Assembly: GCF_026790145.1 (NCBI RefSeq)
Contig: NZ_JALAMS010000011.1
Location: 124,001 to 188,000 of the forward strand
Length of the DNA: 64,000 nt
Direction: 5' to 3'
Source: Bacillus_I endophytica_A
Lineage (GTDB): Bacteria; Bacillota; Bacilli; Bacillales; Bacillaceae_H
Below, piece after piece: positions 27,034 to 34,824 of the stretch (position 1 is the first letter of the stretch; every line of letters starts with the position of its first letter). Below the pieces are notes generated by a model, which had not been told where the DNA came from, searched no databases, and saw only the letters and a program-made list of their open reading frames with translations. Position numbers and translations under genes: made by a program.

Positions 27034-27066
27034 AAAAAAACTCCCTTTTTTCAAAAAAGAGAGTTA
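27034..27066 (-). terminator. Riboswitch-controlled terminator in the metE leader
   Basis: Stem 27039-27051 with 27053-27065 (AACTC arm, one mismatch) and a T run. It lies between the aptamer and the metE ribosome site. Confidence 0.85.
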
Positions 27067-27154
27067 GAAGGCGACTTTAAGAACTGTTGAAACGGATCCA
27101 TCTATTCAACATAAACCTTCACTCCTCCCTATGAACGCGTAGGTATAAAGCGCA

Positions 27155-27315
27155 AACAAGTGGCAGGTCTCCTGACTTAGGTTCATCGTTCTTCTATCCC
27201 TTCCCGCTTTCGCAGTGGCTATGATAGAAACTCCCCTTCACAGTGGCGCGACCGTGGCGGCTTCTCACCGCTCTTCCCTTTTAAGCTGCAGCGTATGTAC
27301 AGCACCTCTTGCATG
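27155..27315 (-). promoter_or_regulatory. Cobalamin (B12) riboswitch aptamer upstream of metE
   Basis: On the minus strand the conserved blocks appear in order: AGGTGCT at 27306-27300, GGGAAGAGCGGTGAGA, GCCGCCACGGTCGCGCCACTGT, GCCACTG, GGGAAGG, and the B12 box AGTCAGGAGACCTGCC near 27177-27162. This is the class found before metE and B12 genes in Bacilli. B12 binding should favour the downstream terminator and turn metE off. Confidence 0.93.
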
Positions 27316-27357
27316 GACATTATAAAATTAGTCTCCTCTACTGAGGAATTGTTAATA

Positions 27358-27386
27358 AGAATAACGCGATTTTCCCCTTTGTGCAA
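27358..27386 (-). promoter_or_regulatory. Promoter of the metE riboswitch leader
   Basis: TTGCAC (27386-27381), 17-base spacer, TATTCT (27363-27358) on the minus strand, 45-50 bases before the aptamer. Confidence 0.65.
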
Positions 27387-27426
27387 GACTATTTTTCAGA
27401 TTATTCATTTTTGATCTAATTTTTTA

Positions 27427-28869
27427 TTATTTTAGAGAAGCTAACATAACCGCAATTTCGTCTTCAATATCTTTTACTTCTTCTTCTAGAAAAGCATTAA
27501 AAACGATTGAGAAAATAAGTTCCTCTCCAGCTTCTGTTGTTACATATCCTGAAAAAGAGCTAGCACCTGTAATAGATCCTGTTTTGGCTCTTACATTTCC
27601 TTCTGCAGCAGTCCCTCTCATCCGTTCATCGAGCGTTCCCCCTATCAATTCATCCGGATCTCCTGCTAAAGGCAAAGACTCATAAAAATTGTCGTACCAA
27701 GGTTTTTGCCTAGCATGAAAAAGTAGAGAAGAAATTTCGTCTGTTGGCACTCCGTTCACATGTGATATGCCTGAAGCATCTCGAATCATCATATTGTCTA
27801 CATTGACATTTATCTCAGAAAGCGTTTGTTTTAAAGAAGCTAAACCAGCTTCAAAGCTTCCTTCACCATACTGTACTTTTCCCATTTCTTTCACAAAAAT
27901 TTCTGCAATTGTATTATTACTCAGTTTCATATACGGAATAAAAATTTCCCCAAGTGGAGGAGATTCCTTTACTTCCATCAACTGAGCTTTTTGAGGTGTT
28001 TCTTCTTTCTTCACTTTTCCTGTTATTTTTATTCCGTTCTTCTCTAAGACGTCTTTAAATAAAGAAGTCGTATACAAAGCAGGGTCCTCAACGGCAATGG
28101 CTGTTTGATCAGGTTCCTCTCCCTCCTTGATGATTCCTTTTACTACAATAACATTTTTATTCCGTTTTCTGACAATTTCTAAATCTGTTTCTCCTTTTCC
28201 TGTTTTAGTTTCATTCATCACTTTTACGTAGTCCGTTTTAGGTGATATAGAGATGTGAGCTTTCTTACCATTTTTGGTCGGTGTTGTCTCCACTATAACT
28301 GTTCCCGCTTCATAGCGATGATCAGGAGAGAACGTCAACGCTGATATTTGAGCTCCGTACGCATATGATTCGTCTTTCCAAATCATATCTTCTGAAAGCC
28401 GAACATCGTCATACCACGTTTCATCTCCAATAATATTTCCCGTAATTTTTTTGATTCCTTTTTCGTGTAATAGAGCTGAAAACTGCTGTAACTCTTTTAA
28501 TCCAAGAGTTGGATCTCCTTTTCCTTTTAAATAAAGATTCCCTTTTAACACACCATTTTTCACTTTTCCATCATGCCAAAGCTCTGTGTGAAATTTATAC
28601 TCCTCACCTAATGTTTCAAGCGCTGCTGCCCCTGTAAAGAGTTTCATATTGGACGCAATTTTCATTCGAACTGAGCTGTTCTTTTCATACAGTACTTCTC
28701 CGCTTTTGGCCTCTTTTATACTAATTGAACTTATCGCACCCTTTAAATCTTTATGTTGTAACACTTGTTCAATTTTTGTTTCTAATGTACTCGCCCCCTT
28801 CGCTGACACGTTAACGGCCTGTGTTATGATTAATACTAACATCACCAAAATTCCACACCATTTTTTCAT
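27427..28869 (-). CDS. dacC: D-alanyl-D-alanine carboxypeptidase, PBP4/DacC family
   Basis: A 480-residue secreted serine peptidase of family S13. The signal peptide is residues 1 to about 23. The penicillin-binding motifs are complete: SNMK at residues 73-76, SNN near 315 and KTG near 434. The enzyme trims or cuts peptide cross-links in peptidoglycan outside the membrane. Length and order fit B. subtilis PBP4a (DacC). AAGGAGG lies before the ATG. It lies between the metE leader and a small membrane protein gene and has no obvious partner. Confidence 0.92.
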   Translation of the reverse strand: MKKWCGILVMLVLIITQAVNVSAKGASTLETKIEQVLQHKDLKGAISSISIKEAKSGEVLYEKNSSVRMKIASNMKLFTGAAALETLGEEYKFHTELWHDGKVKNGVLKGNLYLKGKGDPTLGLKELQQFSALLHEKGIKKITGNIIGDETWYDDVRLSEDMIWKDESYAYGAQISALTFSPDHRYEAGTVIVETTPTKNGKKAHISISPKTDYVKVMNETKTGKGETDLEIVRKRNKNVIVVKGIIKEGEEPDQTAIAVEDPALYTTSLFKDVLEKNGIKITGKVKKEETPQKAQLMEVKESPPLGEIFIPYMKLSNNTIAEIFVKEMGKVQYGEGSFEAGLASLKQTLSEINVNVDNMMIRDASGISHVNGVPTDEISSLLFHARQKPWYDNFYESLPLAGDPDELIGGTLDERMRGTAAEGNVRAKTGSITGASSFSGYVTTEAGEELIFSIVFNAFLEEEVKDIEDEIAVMLASLK

Positions 28870-28905
28870 ATCCTTCCTCCTTTATGTACTCCTGTGCATA
28901 GATTT

Positions 28906-29238
28906 TCACATTCTCCTTATTATTATTGATGTTTTATGTACAGAGAGAAGAACAAGTTTATAAAAAAAAGAAGCTTTTTGTTTAAAAGCTTCTCTCTTTA
29001 TAAGATGAAATATAGTCATGATAATCAGAATAATGACAAGCAGGCTTAAGAGGATATAGTGATTCATCATATTTGTTTTGTCAGGCATGCAGACACTCCG
29101 CTCATCAATTCCTCCCAATAGCGAAAAAGCAAGAGCTGAACCTAAGCATAGGCAGGCGACGGAAATATGCAAAAAGAGCAGAAATATAATATCTTCTACT
29201 ATTCTAAAATACTTTCTTTTCCCTTCAAATGAGATCAA
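28906..29238 (-). CDS. Small membrane protein of unknown function
   Basis: A 110-residue protein I do not recognise. Two hydrophobic segments are clear: about residues 15-42 (IIFLLFLHISVACLCLGSAL) and 62-80 (YILLSLLVIILIIMTIF), with a short loop between them and a basic tail. The start is unsure: TTG at 29238 has no good ribosome site, but it lies 11 bases after the stop of a 30-residue frame and may be reached by coupled translation. No motif points to a role. Confidence 0.5.
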   Translation of the reverse strand: MISFEGKRKYFRIVEDIIFLLFLHISVACLCLGSALAFSLLGGIDERSVCMPDKTNMMNHYILLSLLVIILIIMTIFHLIKREAFKQKASFFYKLVLLSVHKTSIIIRRM

Positions 29239-29249
29239 GAACCCGGGAC

Positions 29250-29342
29250 TTACAGTCTGAAAAGTTTTTTCACAAATAAATTTGCTACTAAAAACAGCGA
29301 CACAGCGCTAATAATATAAAGCTTTTCATTCCTCTTTTCCAC
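29250..29342 (-). CDS. 30-residue single-pass membrane peptide
   Basis: GTG at 29342 opens a frame reading MEKRNEKLYIISAVSLFLVA and then NLFVKKLFRL: a charged N-terminus, one hydrophobic segment and a basic end, the layout of a membrane-anchored peptide. GAGGGAATGGAG lies before it. It ends 11 bases before the next gene. It is below usual gene-call cut-offs and may only be a leader. Confidence 0.4.
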   Translation of the reverse strand: MEKRNEKLYIISAVSLFLVANLFVKKLFRL

Positions 29343-29377
29343 AACTCCATTCCCTCATATACCCAATTACAACACAA

Positions 29378-29407
29378 AAAAAGCAGATGTGTTCATCACA
29401 TCTGCTT
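29378..29407 (-). terminator. Terminator of the bshB2 operon
   Basis: GCAGATGTG/CACATCTGC stem (29383-29391 and 29397-29405), with a T run on the minus strand. Confidence 0.9.
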
Positions 29408-29413
29408 CCTTCT

Positions 29414-30085
29414 TTACTTTCCTTCATCATCAAAAGAATACGTCCAAAACTCTTCACGAGCAAGCATTTTTAAAATTTCAGGACTTTGTTCAATATTGTT
29501 AAAGTCCATTGCTCCAAGCATTCCTTGCGTTTGAGAACGGTGTGCTTTAATTGCTGCAATTTTGATATCTTTCACACTGCTTACATCATGAACAACATCA
29601 GGATGACCAATCGCTTCTAGGCGGTCTTTAGAAAAGGCGTGACAAAGAAGGCGAGGACGATCTTCTGGACGAAGACGCTTAACCGCTCTTACTGTTGCCG
29701 CTCCTGTTGCATTATGATCTGGGTGAACAGCATATCCAGGATAGTGCGTAATAATCGTTGTTGGCTTAATCTCGTCAATAATGTTGCCAATAACGTCTGC
29801 ATACACTTCGTCATCTAAAAACTCAAGCGTTTTATCACGAAGGCCCACCATACGAAGCTCATCTAGCTCTAGAATTTCGCCAACTTCTGTTAATTCTTCT
29901 TTTCGAATCTTTGGAAGTGTTTCACGGTTTGCAAACGGAGGGTTTCCCATGTTGCGTCCCATCTCTCCAAGAGTTGTGCATGCATATGCTACATATCCAC
30001 CACTTTGTTTTGTGAGCGCAATCGTTCCTGCTGCTCCAAAAGCTTCATCGTCTGGATGTGGAAAAATGACTAATAAGCGTTCCAT
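29414..30085 (-). CDS. bshB2: Bacillithiol biosynthesis deacetylase BshB2
   Basis: A 223-residue zinc hydrolase of the LmbE/PIG-L family. The metal-binding PHPDDEAFG lies near residue 9 and HPDHNATG near 130. BshB enzymes remove acetyl from GlcNAc-malate on the path to bacillithiol, the main low-molecular-weight thiol of many Bacilli. A reading from 30118 is possible, but ATG at 30085 has AAGGAG 9 bases before it. The yojF gene precedes it and overlaps in the leader, the same pair as B. subtilis yojF-yojG. Confidence 0.93.
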   Translation of the reverse strand: MERLLVIFPHPDDEAFGAAGTIALTKQSGGYVAYACTTLGEMGRNMGNPPFANRETLPKIRKEELTEVGEILELDELRMVGLRDKTLEFLDDEVYADVIGNIIDEIKPTTIITHYPGYAVHPDHNATGAATVRAVKRLRPEDRPRLLCHAFSKDRLEAIGHPDVVHDVSSVKDIKIAAIKAHRSQTQGMLGAMDFNNIEQSPEILKMLAREEFWTYSFDDEGK

Positions 30086-30098
30086 TTCTTTCAGCTCC

Positions 30099-30446
30099 TT
30101 ATGTAAACGGCTTTTCACTTAGCTGAAGAGCAACGGCTAATCGACCTTGATCATCGTGCCCTGCAAGTAAAAGACGCCCTTCTTCATCTACTTCATAGTG
30201 TGTAAGGCCTTCTGCATACACCCAGCCGTCATTCACTTGAAGACCAACTCTGTACGGACCTTGCCCAATGATTTTACCTGTTTGAATGTTTACGCGCGCA
30301 TTTCTAATAAATGCTCCAACGTTCATTGCTTTATCGTTAAAATGTGAAGCATACGCTCCATTCGTTGTTTCTAAATGCACGTAAACTTCTTTATGAAAAA
30401 ACGTAGAAAGATGTTTTTTAACATCCTCTGCCTTAATGACTTCCAT
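30099..30446 (-). CDS. yojF: YojF family protein (DUF1806)
   Basis: A 115-residue soluble protein whose size and position before bshB2 match B. subtilis YojF. The N-terminal VKKHLSTFFHKEVYVHLETTN and the middle GAFIRNARVNIQTGKIIGQG are typical of the family. Its role is unknown; gene linkage suggests a link to bacillithiol. AAAGGAGG lies just before the ATG. The start of bshB2 lies 13 bases after its stop. Confidence 0.85.
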   Translation of the reverse strand: MEVIKAEDVKKHLSTFFHKEVYVHLETTNGAYASHFNDKAMNVGAFIRNARVNIQTGKIIGQGPYRVGLQVNDGWVYAEGLTHYEVDEEGRLLLAGHDDQGRLAVALQLSEKPFT

Positions 30447-30747
30447 TCTAAAACCTCCTTTAGCAAAAGCTTAATTCCATAAAGCCAGTTTTATTTTAAC
30501 GCAAAATCGCATAAACTGCGAATAGTTAGGCTTCGTTTTTTATTTTTTCGTCTTTAAAGAAACTTTTTCACTCTTCTTTCGTCTAATAAATTGGATAAAC
30601 TGTTGCTTTTTTAGACTTTACTGTGTTATAAAAAACATCTATTCTTAACAAGAAGTTAATTAATTTCTAATATCTGCTTTACATACAATTCATCTTTTTA
30701 TGTTACGTTATTAATATAACGGATAGATTAAAAGAAAAGGGGGATGA
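30447..30747. other. Divergent promoter region, no gene seen
   Basis: About 300 AT-rich bases between yojF (leftward) and a membrane protein gene (rightward). TTTACA near 30672 could serve the rightward gene, but no clear -10 was found at the right distance. No operator or RNA element was recognised. Confidence 0.5.
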
Positions 30748-31107
30748 ATGAACGTGTCACAACTTGTTAATTTCATCTATGAAGGTGCAGCAAATATGCG
30801 TAACGATTTTCGTATTCGTTTAATGAAAGGTGTCGCTTTTCTTTTACTATTCAGTTTAGTGGCCTTTACTCAATTAGGACCTCATCTTTCACAAACTACA
30901 ATAGGTATTATTGGTTTTATAATCTTTTTAGTATACATTCTAAGTGACGTCTTATTCGAGGAAAAACGGTGGACGTTAAAACTTATGCAAACATACCTCT
31001 CCACAATGTTATTCATTGTAGGCATCATTGAGATGCATCGTATGGTTACAACATGCTGTATTATAGGCATTCTTATGGTTCCATACTTAATTGAAGAGCT
31101 GAAATAA
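30748..31107 (+). CDS. Small integral membrane protein of unknown function
   Basis: A 119-residue protein I do not recognise. Four hydrophobic segments can be seen, about residues 27-47, 51-68, 83-97 and 98-116, after a polar N-terminus of about 25 residues. AAGGGGG lies 4-5 bases before the ATG. It stands alone, with a terminator shared with the convergent reductase gene. No family motif was found. Confidence 0.6.
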   Translation: MNVSQLVNFIYEGAANMRNDFRIRLMKGVAFLLLFSLVAFTQLGPHLSQTTIGIIGFIIFLVYILSDVLFEEKRWTLKLMQTYLSTMLFIVGIIEMHRMVTTCCIIGILMVPYLIEELK

Positions 31108-31138
31108 ACGAACCCTTAAAGGCTTCGTTTATTTTTTT
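31104..31138. terminator. Shared terminator of the convergent membrane protein and PanE-family genes
   Basis: AAACGAA stem at 31106-31112 with TTCGTTT at 31124-31130, followed by ATTTTTTT on the plus strand. Confidence 0.75.
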
Positions 31139-32042
31139 GCACTTCATATACTTTTAAGTTTTGATATACCGCTTCTAAATATGGACAGCGCATTCCTTGT
31201 TCTTTTGCTTTTTGTAACAAATAACCTTGAAGATGGTCTCCTTCTACGTGAAGTTCTTTTTCCATATCGCGCTGCATGGAAGATTTCATCCCGTAGTCTT
31301 GCTTATGCATTGTCTCTATATGCCTTTGCACAATGTTTTCACTCAAAGGAGCCTCAATGGCATCCATCACCATTTTAATTTCTATCATCAACGCCTCTAC
31401 AAACTGTTCGCCACCCTTTGATTCTAAAACAGCCCCAATTGGCGCTCGAGTTAGCGTTGTGACGCTTGAAAGAGTTGTAATAAACAAATACTTATTCCAC
31501 ATATCTCGCAATACATGATCACTATTTTTATACATTGCTTTTGTTTTCGCAAACGCTTGTTCAAGTTTATCCATCCGTTCACTGCCTACACCTGTTCGTT
31601 CTCCAAATGTAATTTTATGTACTCCGCTCGTCTGGATAATATGTCCATGTTCATTTAGTGTTGTTTCAATAAAGCATAGACCTCCGCTTACTCGTTCGGC
31701 TCCGAACTTCATTTCAAGCTGCTCTACGTGCGCAAAACCGTTTAAAAGAGGAACAATTACCGTTTCCTCTCCCACAAACCCTGTTAAATCTTTCATAACT
31801 TCTTGCAGGTGATAAGCTTTTGTAGACAAAAGCACAACATCAAATATCTGTGGAGTTTCTTTCGTAACAAGAGAAGGTTGAATGTGGATATCGCCATGAA
31901 TGCTTTTCACAACAAGTCCATCTTCACGCAAACGATTTGCCCTTTTTTCACGAACTAAAAAAGTAACGTCTTCACCACTTTCAGCAAGTCTAGCTCCGAA
32001 ATAGCCGCCAACACCGCCAGCCCCTACTACTAAGATTTTCAT
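31116..32042 (-). CDS. Ketopantoate reductase (PanE/ApbA) family protein
   Basis: A 308-residue NADPH-dependent reductase. The nucleotide-binding GAGGVGGYFG lies near residue 7 and the domain has the usual two-lobed length. The catalytic Lys is kept in MWNKYLFITTLSS, but the Asn that normally follows (N in the KL..N motif) is Thr here, so it may be a paralogue with another 2-keto acid substrate instead of the true ketopantoate reductase. GGAGGGATGATAA precedes the ATG. It is a single gene, divergent from the CobW-family gene. Confidence 0.82.
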   Translation of the reverse strand: MKILVVGAGGVGGYFGARLAESGEDVTFLVREKRANRLREDGLVVKSIHGDIHIQPSLVTKETPQIFDVVLLSTKAYHLQEVMKDLTGFVGEETVIVPLLNGFAHVEQLEMKFGAERVSGGLCFIETTLNEHGHIIQTSGVHKITFGERTGVGSERMDKLEQAFAKTKAMYKNSDHVLRDMWNKYLFITTLSSVTTLTRAPIGAVLESKGGEQFVEALMIEIKMVMDAIEAPLSENIVQRHIETMHKQDYGMKSSMQRDMEKELHVEGDHLQGYLLQKAKEQGMRCPYLEAVYQNLKVYEVQKNKRSL

Positions 32043-32175
32043 TTATCATCCCTCCTTCTCTTCTTTATACGACAAAAAACTACAAATTCCTGCTTTTTCA
32101 TAAAGATACTATTTCCCCATCTTTAATTTTCATGTGATAAAATAAACCTACGGAAACAATAAAGGAGACTTTAGC

Positions 32176-33087
32176 ATGAGAAAAGTAGACGTTTTTATTT
32201 TATCCGGATTTCTAGGAAGCGGCAAAACAACGCTTCTTCGCCAACTTCTTCAAGAAGAAAAAGAACACGGAAGAAATGTTGGCGTCATAATGAATGAAGC
32301 TGGAGAAACAGCTGTAGATTCGGAAGTTTTACCAAATGAAGTTCCACTTGCAGAACTTTTAAATGGATGTGTATGTTGTACAATTCAAGGACAGCTTGAA
32401 GGGCAACTTGAAGAAATGATTTCTTCTTATACCCTTGACGCCATTTACATTGAAACAACAGGCATTGCTCATCCTATTGAGGTGCTTGACGGATGTATAA
32501 CACCTTCTCTTTCAGAGCGTATTACAGTTCGGTCTATTATTACGGTTGTAAATAGCAAACTTTTCCTTGAGCTTGATTCTCTTTCAAACCGTGCGCAAAA
32601 GCTCTTTTTGGAACAAATTCGACACGGCGACCTTCTGCTCTTAAATAAAGAAGATTTGCTGACAGAAGATGAAAAAGCAAATACGCTTATGAAAGTACAA
32701 ATGATAAATGAGGGAGCCAAAATTATTTTAACAACACAAGCACGTGTCCCACTTTCATATATTCTTACGCAAACACGCTCACGTACGGCTTCACATGAAC
32801 CGACACATATGCACCATCATTTGCACATTGAAACTTTCTCTTATCATGAAGAAAACGCGTTTAATGGCGCAAAGCTTGAAAATTTTTTGAAAAGCTTGCC
32901 GCAGTCTGTTTATCGTGTTAAAGGATACGTGCGACTGCAAGGAAACGATCAATTATATTCGCTTCAATATGCATATGGCACGCCTCTTTTAATGCCTGTT
33001 GAGCTACAAGCAAAACCGTCTCTTGTTTTTATTGGCGAAAACTTGCAGCCTCAAATCCTTGAACAAGGTCTGAACAGCGCAATCTAA
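32176..33087 (+). CDS. CobW/G3E family GTP-binding metallochaperone
   Basis: A 303-residue P-loop GTPase. GFLGSGKTTLL (Walker A) lies near residue 11, the metal-binding motif GCVCC near 64 and the NKED base motif near 155. A His-rich stretch (HEPTHMHHHLHIE) near 212 suits metal binding. COG0523 proteins deliver zinc, cobalt or other metals; with late B12 genes a few kilobases away, cobalt is possible, but no Zur box was found and the metal cannot be told. AAAGGAG precedes the ATG. A strong terminator follows. Confidence 0.88.
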   Translation: MRKVDVFILSGFLGSGKTTLLRQLLQEEKEHGRNVGVIMNEAGETAVDSEVLPNEVPLAELLNGCVCCTIQGQLEGQLEEMISSYTLDAIYIETTGIAHPIEVLDGCITPSLSERITVRSIITVVNSKLFLELDSLSNRAQKLFLEQIRHGDLLLLNKEDLLTEDEKANTLMKVQMINEGAKIILTTQARVPLSYILTQTRSRTASHEPTHMHHHLHIETFSYHEENAFNGAKLENFLKSLPQSVYRVKGYVRLQGNDQLYSLQYAYGTPLLMPVELQAKPSLVFIGENLQPQILEQGLNSAI

Positions 33088-33118
33088 AAAAACACGACAC
33101 CTTTGTCGTGTTTTTTTA
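33087..33118. terminator. Bidirectional terminator between the CobW-family gene and a small minus gene
   Basis: AACACGACA/TGTCGTGTT stem with A and T runs on both sides, 33091-33112. Confidence 0.92.
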
Positions 33119-33121
33119 GAT

Positions 33122-33268
33122 TTAGCTATTTTGAAGGTAGCGTAGAATTTCATGAGCGTGAGCTCCTGTTAGTCTTGTAAGTTCCTCCCACATTTCATCT
33201 CGCTCTATATCAAGCTCAATAATTCGCTTTGCTAACCCAACAATTTCTTCTTTTTTTGAATGTTCCAC
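33122..33268 (-). CDS. 48-residue helical protein of unknown function
   Basis: GTG at 33268 opens a 48-codon frame. The peptide is amphipathic and charged: MEHSKKEEIVGLAKRIIELD, then a middle holding EMWEELTRLTG and an end AHEILRYLQNS. GGAAGGAAG lies 9 bases before the GTG, and a two-way terminator sits 4 bases after the stop. These support a real gene, divergent from tnrA. I do not recognise the family; a small helical regulator is one guess. Confidence 0.65.
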   Translation of the reverse strand: MEHSKKEEIVGLAKRIIELDIERDEMWEELTRLTGAHAHEILRYLQNS

Positions 33269-33332
33269 ACGCTTCTTCCTTCCACTTCTTTTTTTTTACT
33301 TTATCTTGTTTGAAAAAAAATAACTATCATCA

Positions 33333-33349
33333 TGTTAATTTTCTTAACA
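33333..33349 (+). promoter_or_regulatory. TnrA/GlnR box upstream of tnrA
   Basis: TGTTA-N7-TAACA, a perfect match to the TGTNA-N7-TNACA core. Its centre (33341) lies 51 bases before the predicted RNA start at about 33392, the place known for TnrA activation, so TnrA probably activates its own gene. Confidence 0.85.
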
Positions 33350-33356
33350 TAAGTAG

Positions 33357-33385
33357 TTACATTTTCTTTTTTAAAATGTTATAAT
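33357..33385 (+). promoter_or_regulatory. tnrA promoter
   Basis: TTACAT (33357-33362), 17 bases, TATAAT (33380-33385). Confidence 0.8.
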
Positions 33386-33463
33386 TTCTCACATAGATAA
33401 TTTTCCGCCTAATTTTTTCAATTTTTCAAAATTATCATCTATCTTAAGTAGAGGTGAAGGTAT

Positions 33464-33799
33464 ATGAAAACAGAAGAAGCTTCATACCGTGATAAAAAAG
33501 TGATGTCAATTGGAATTGTGAAAGAACTAACAGGTTTGTCCGAACGACAAATTCGATATTATGAGAAAAGACAGCTTCTTTTTCCTGAGAGAACGTCGAC
33601 TGGCATTCGAAAATATTCTTTTTCTGATGTAGAGCGACTAATGGATATTGCTGATAAGATTGAGGAAGGAGTTCAAACAAAAGAAATAAGGCATGAGCTT
33701 GCTCGCCGTGAGGAAAAGAATAAAAACAAAACAAATGAAATCCGCAACAGAATGCTCCAAGGGCAGCTTAATGCCCACTTTCACTCAAGAAACTACTAA
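33464..33799 (+). CDS. tnrA: Nitrogen-response regulator TnrA (MerR family)
   Basis: A 111-residue protein with an N-terminal MerR-type winged helix: MSIGIVKELTGLSERQIRYY near residues 14-33, then GIRKYSFSDVERLMDIADKI. The C-terminal GQLNAHF is the TnrA end that binds feedback-inhibited glutamine synthetase. TnrA activates and represses nitrogen genes when nitrogen is scarce. The length matches B. subtilis TnrA (110). GlnR, the close relative, lacks this tail and normally lies before glnA; here no glnA is adjacent, which also favours TnrA. AGAGGTGAAG precedes the ATG. Confidence 0.93.
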   Translation: MKTEEASYRDKKVMSIGIVKELTGLSERQIRYYEKRQLLFPERTSTGIRKYSFSDVERLMDIADKIEEGVQTKEIRHELARREEKNKNKTNEIRNRMLQGQLNAHFHSRNY

Positions 33800-33800
33800 A

Positions 33801-33833
33801 AAAACCCCACCTGTTTTCCTCAGGTGGGGTTCC
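33801..33833 (+). terminator. Terminator of tnrA
   Basis: AACCCCACCTG/CAGGTGGGGTT stem (33803-33813 and 33821-33831); the rarD gene ends just beyond it on the other strand. Confidence 0.88.
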
Positions 33834-33836
33834 TCA

Positions 33837-34769
33837 TTAATGAAGCGAACTTTCCTTTTTAAAGCGCGGTTGATGAGAAAGCATAAACTTCGTTTTAGAC
33901 AAAGAAAAAATAATCGAGCCAATCCAAATCAACATAAAAGTTAAAAGCTGTGAAGAAGAGAAAGGTTCATGAAACACAACCGTTCCTACAAAAAGCATAA
34001 TAGTTGGCGCAATATATTGTAAAAAACCGACCATTGATAGTGGAATACGCTGAGCTCCTTTTGCAAAATAAAGAAGAGGAACAGCTGTTACAATTCCACC
34101 CCCTGCTAAAAGAATAACCGTTAATAGTGAAACGTCCATTAAAATGCCATGTCCGTTTGCGAACAAAAACAGCACATAAAAAAGAGCAACAGGCGTCACA
34201 AAAAGCGTCTCAAGTGTTAGACCAACCTTTGGATCTAACGTTAACTTTTTCTTTACAAGTCCGTAAAATCCAAAGCTCAAAGCAAGGGAAAGGGCAATCC
34301 ATGGAAAAGTTCCATATTGAAAAGTAAGGATCCCAACCCCAACAGCCGCTAATAACACCGCAATCAATTGCCAAAAATTTAGTTTTTCTTTTAAAAAGAT
34401 AACGCCTAGTAAAACGCTAATAAGCGGATTTACATAATATCCTAAACTTGCTTCAACAACTAAGTTAGCATTTACAGCCCATATGTAAACAAACCAGTTT
34501 ATGCTAATTAAAATTGAAGCTCCTGCCAAGGCGATAATCTGCCCTTTTGTCATTAACTTCCACTGTTCTTTCACCTTTTGAAAACTACGTGAAAACGCTA
34601 AAAGGAGAATCATAAAAATAAAAGACCATAAAATGCGATATGCTAAAATTTCTCCTGAAGGCACGCTTTCAAGCAGCTTCCAATATAGCGGAAGAATTCC
34701 CCACATGATATAAGCCGCGGCGGTATAAGCAACGCCGTGGCTATCAAGTTTTGTTCGTTGTTCTTCCAT
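33837..34769 (-). CDS. rarD: RarD protein, EamA/DMT superfamily transporter
   Basis: A 310-residue membrane protein with about ten segments. The opening YIMWGILPLYWKLL and the later VEASLGYYVNPLISVLLGV are hallmarks of RarD, a DMT-superfamily member of unproven substrate first tied to chloramphenicol sensitivity. ATG at 34769 has AAAGG 9 bases before it; an ATG at 34778 lies on that site. It follows the cobalamin genes with a 55-base gap but is probably not part of their function. Confidence 0.9.
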   Translation of the reverse strand: MEEQRTKLDSHGVAYTAAAYIMWGILPLYWKLLESVPSGEILAYRILWSFIFMILLLAFSRSFQKVKEQWKLMTKGQIIALAGASILISINWFVYIWAVNANLVVEASLGYYVNPLISVLLGVIFLKEKLNFWQLIAVLLAAVGVGILTFQYGTFPWIALSLALSFGFYGLVKKKLTLDPKVGLTLETLFVTPVALFYVLFLFANGHGILMDVSLLTVILLAGGGIVTAVPLLYFAKGAQRIPLSMVGFLQYIAPTIMLFVGTVVFHEPFSSSQLLTFMLIWIGSIIFSLSKTKFMLSHQPRFKKESSLH

Positions 34770-34824
34770 TATCCTCATCCTTTCTCATTACTATAATTTT
34801 ACTATTATAGCATGAGATGAGCAT

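Noticed and set aside
30098..30112. TTATGTAAAC, matching one arm of a dif site
   Set aside because: The centre and the other arm do not match, and it lies at the yojF-bshB2 junction.
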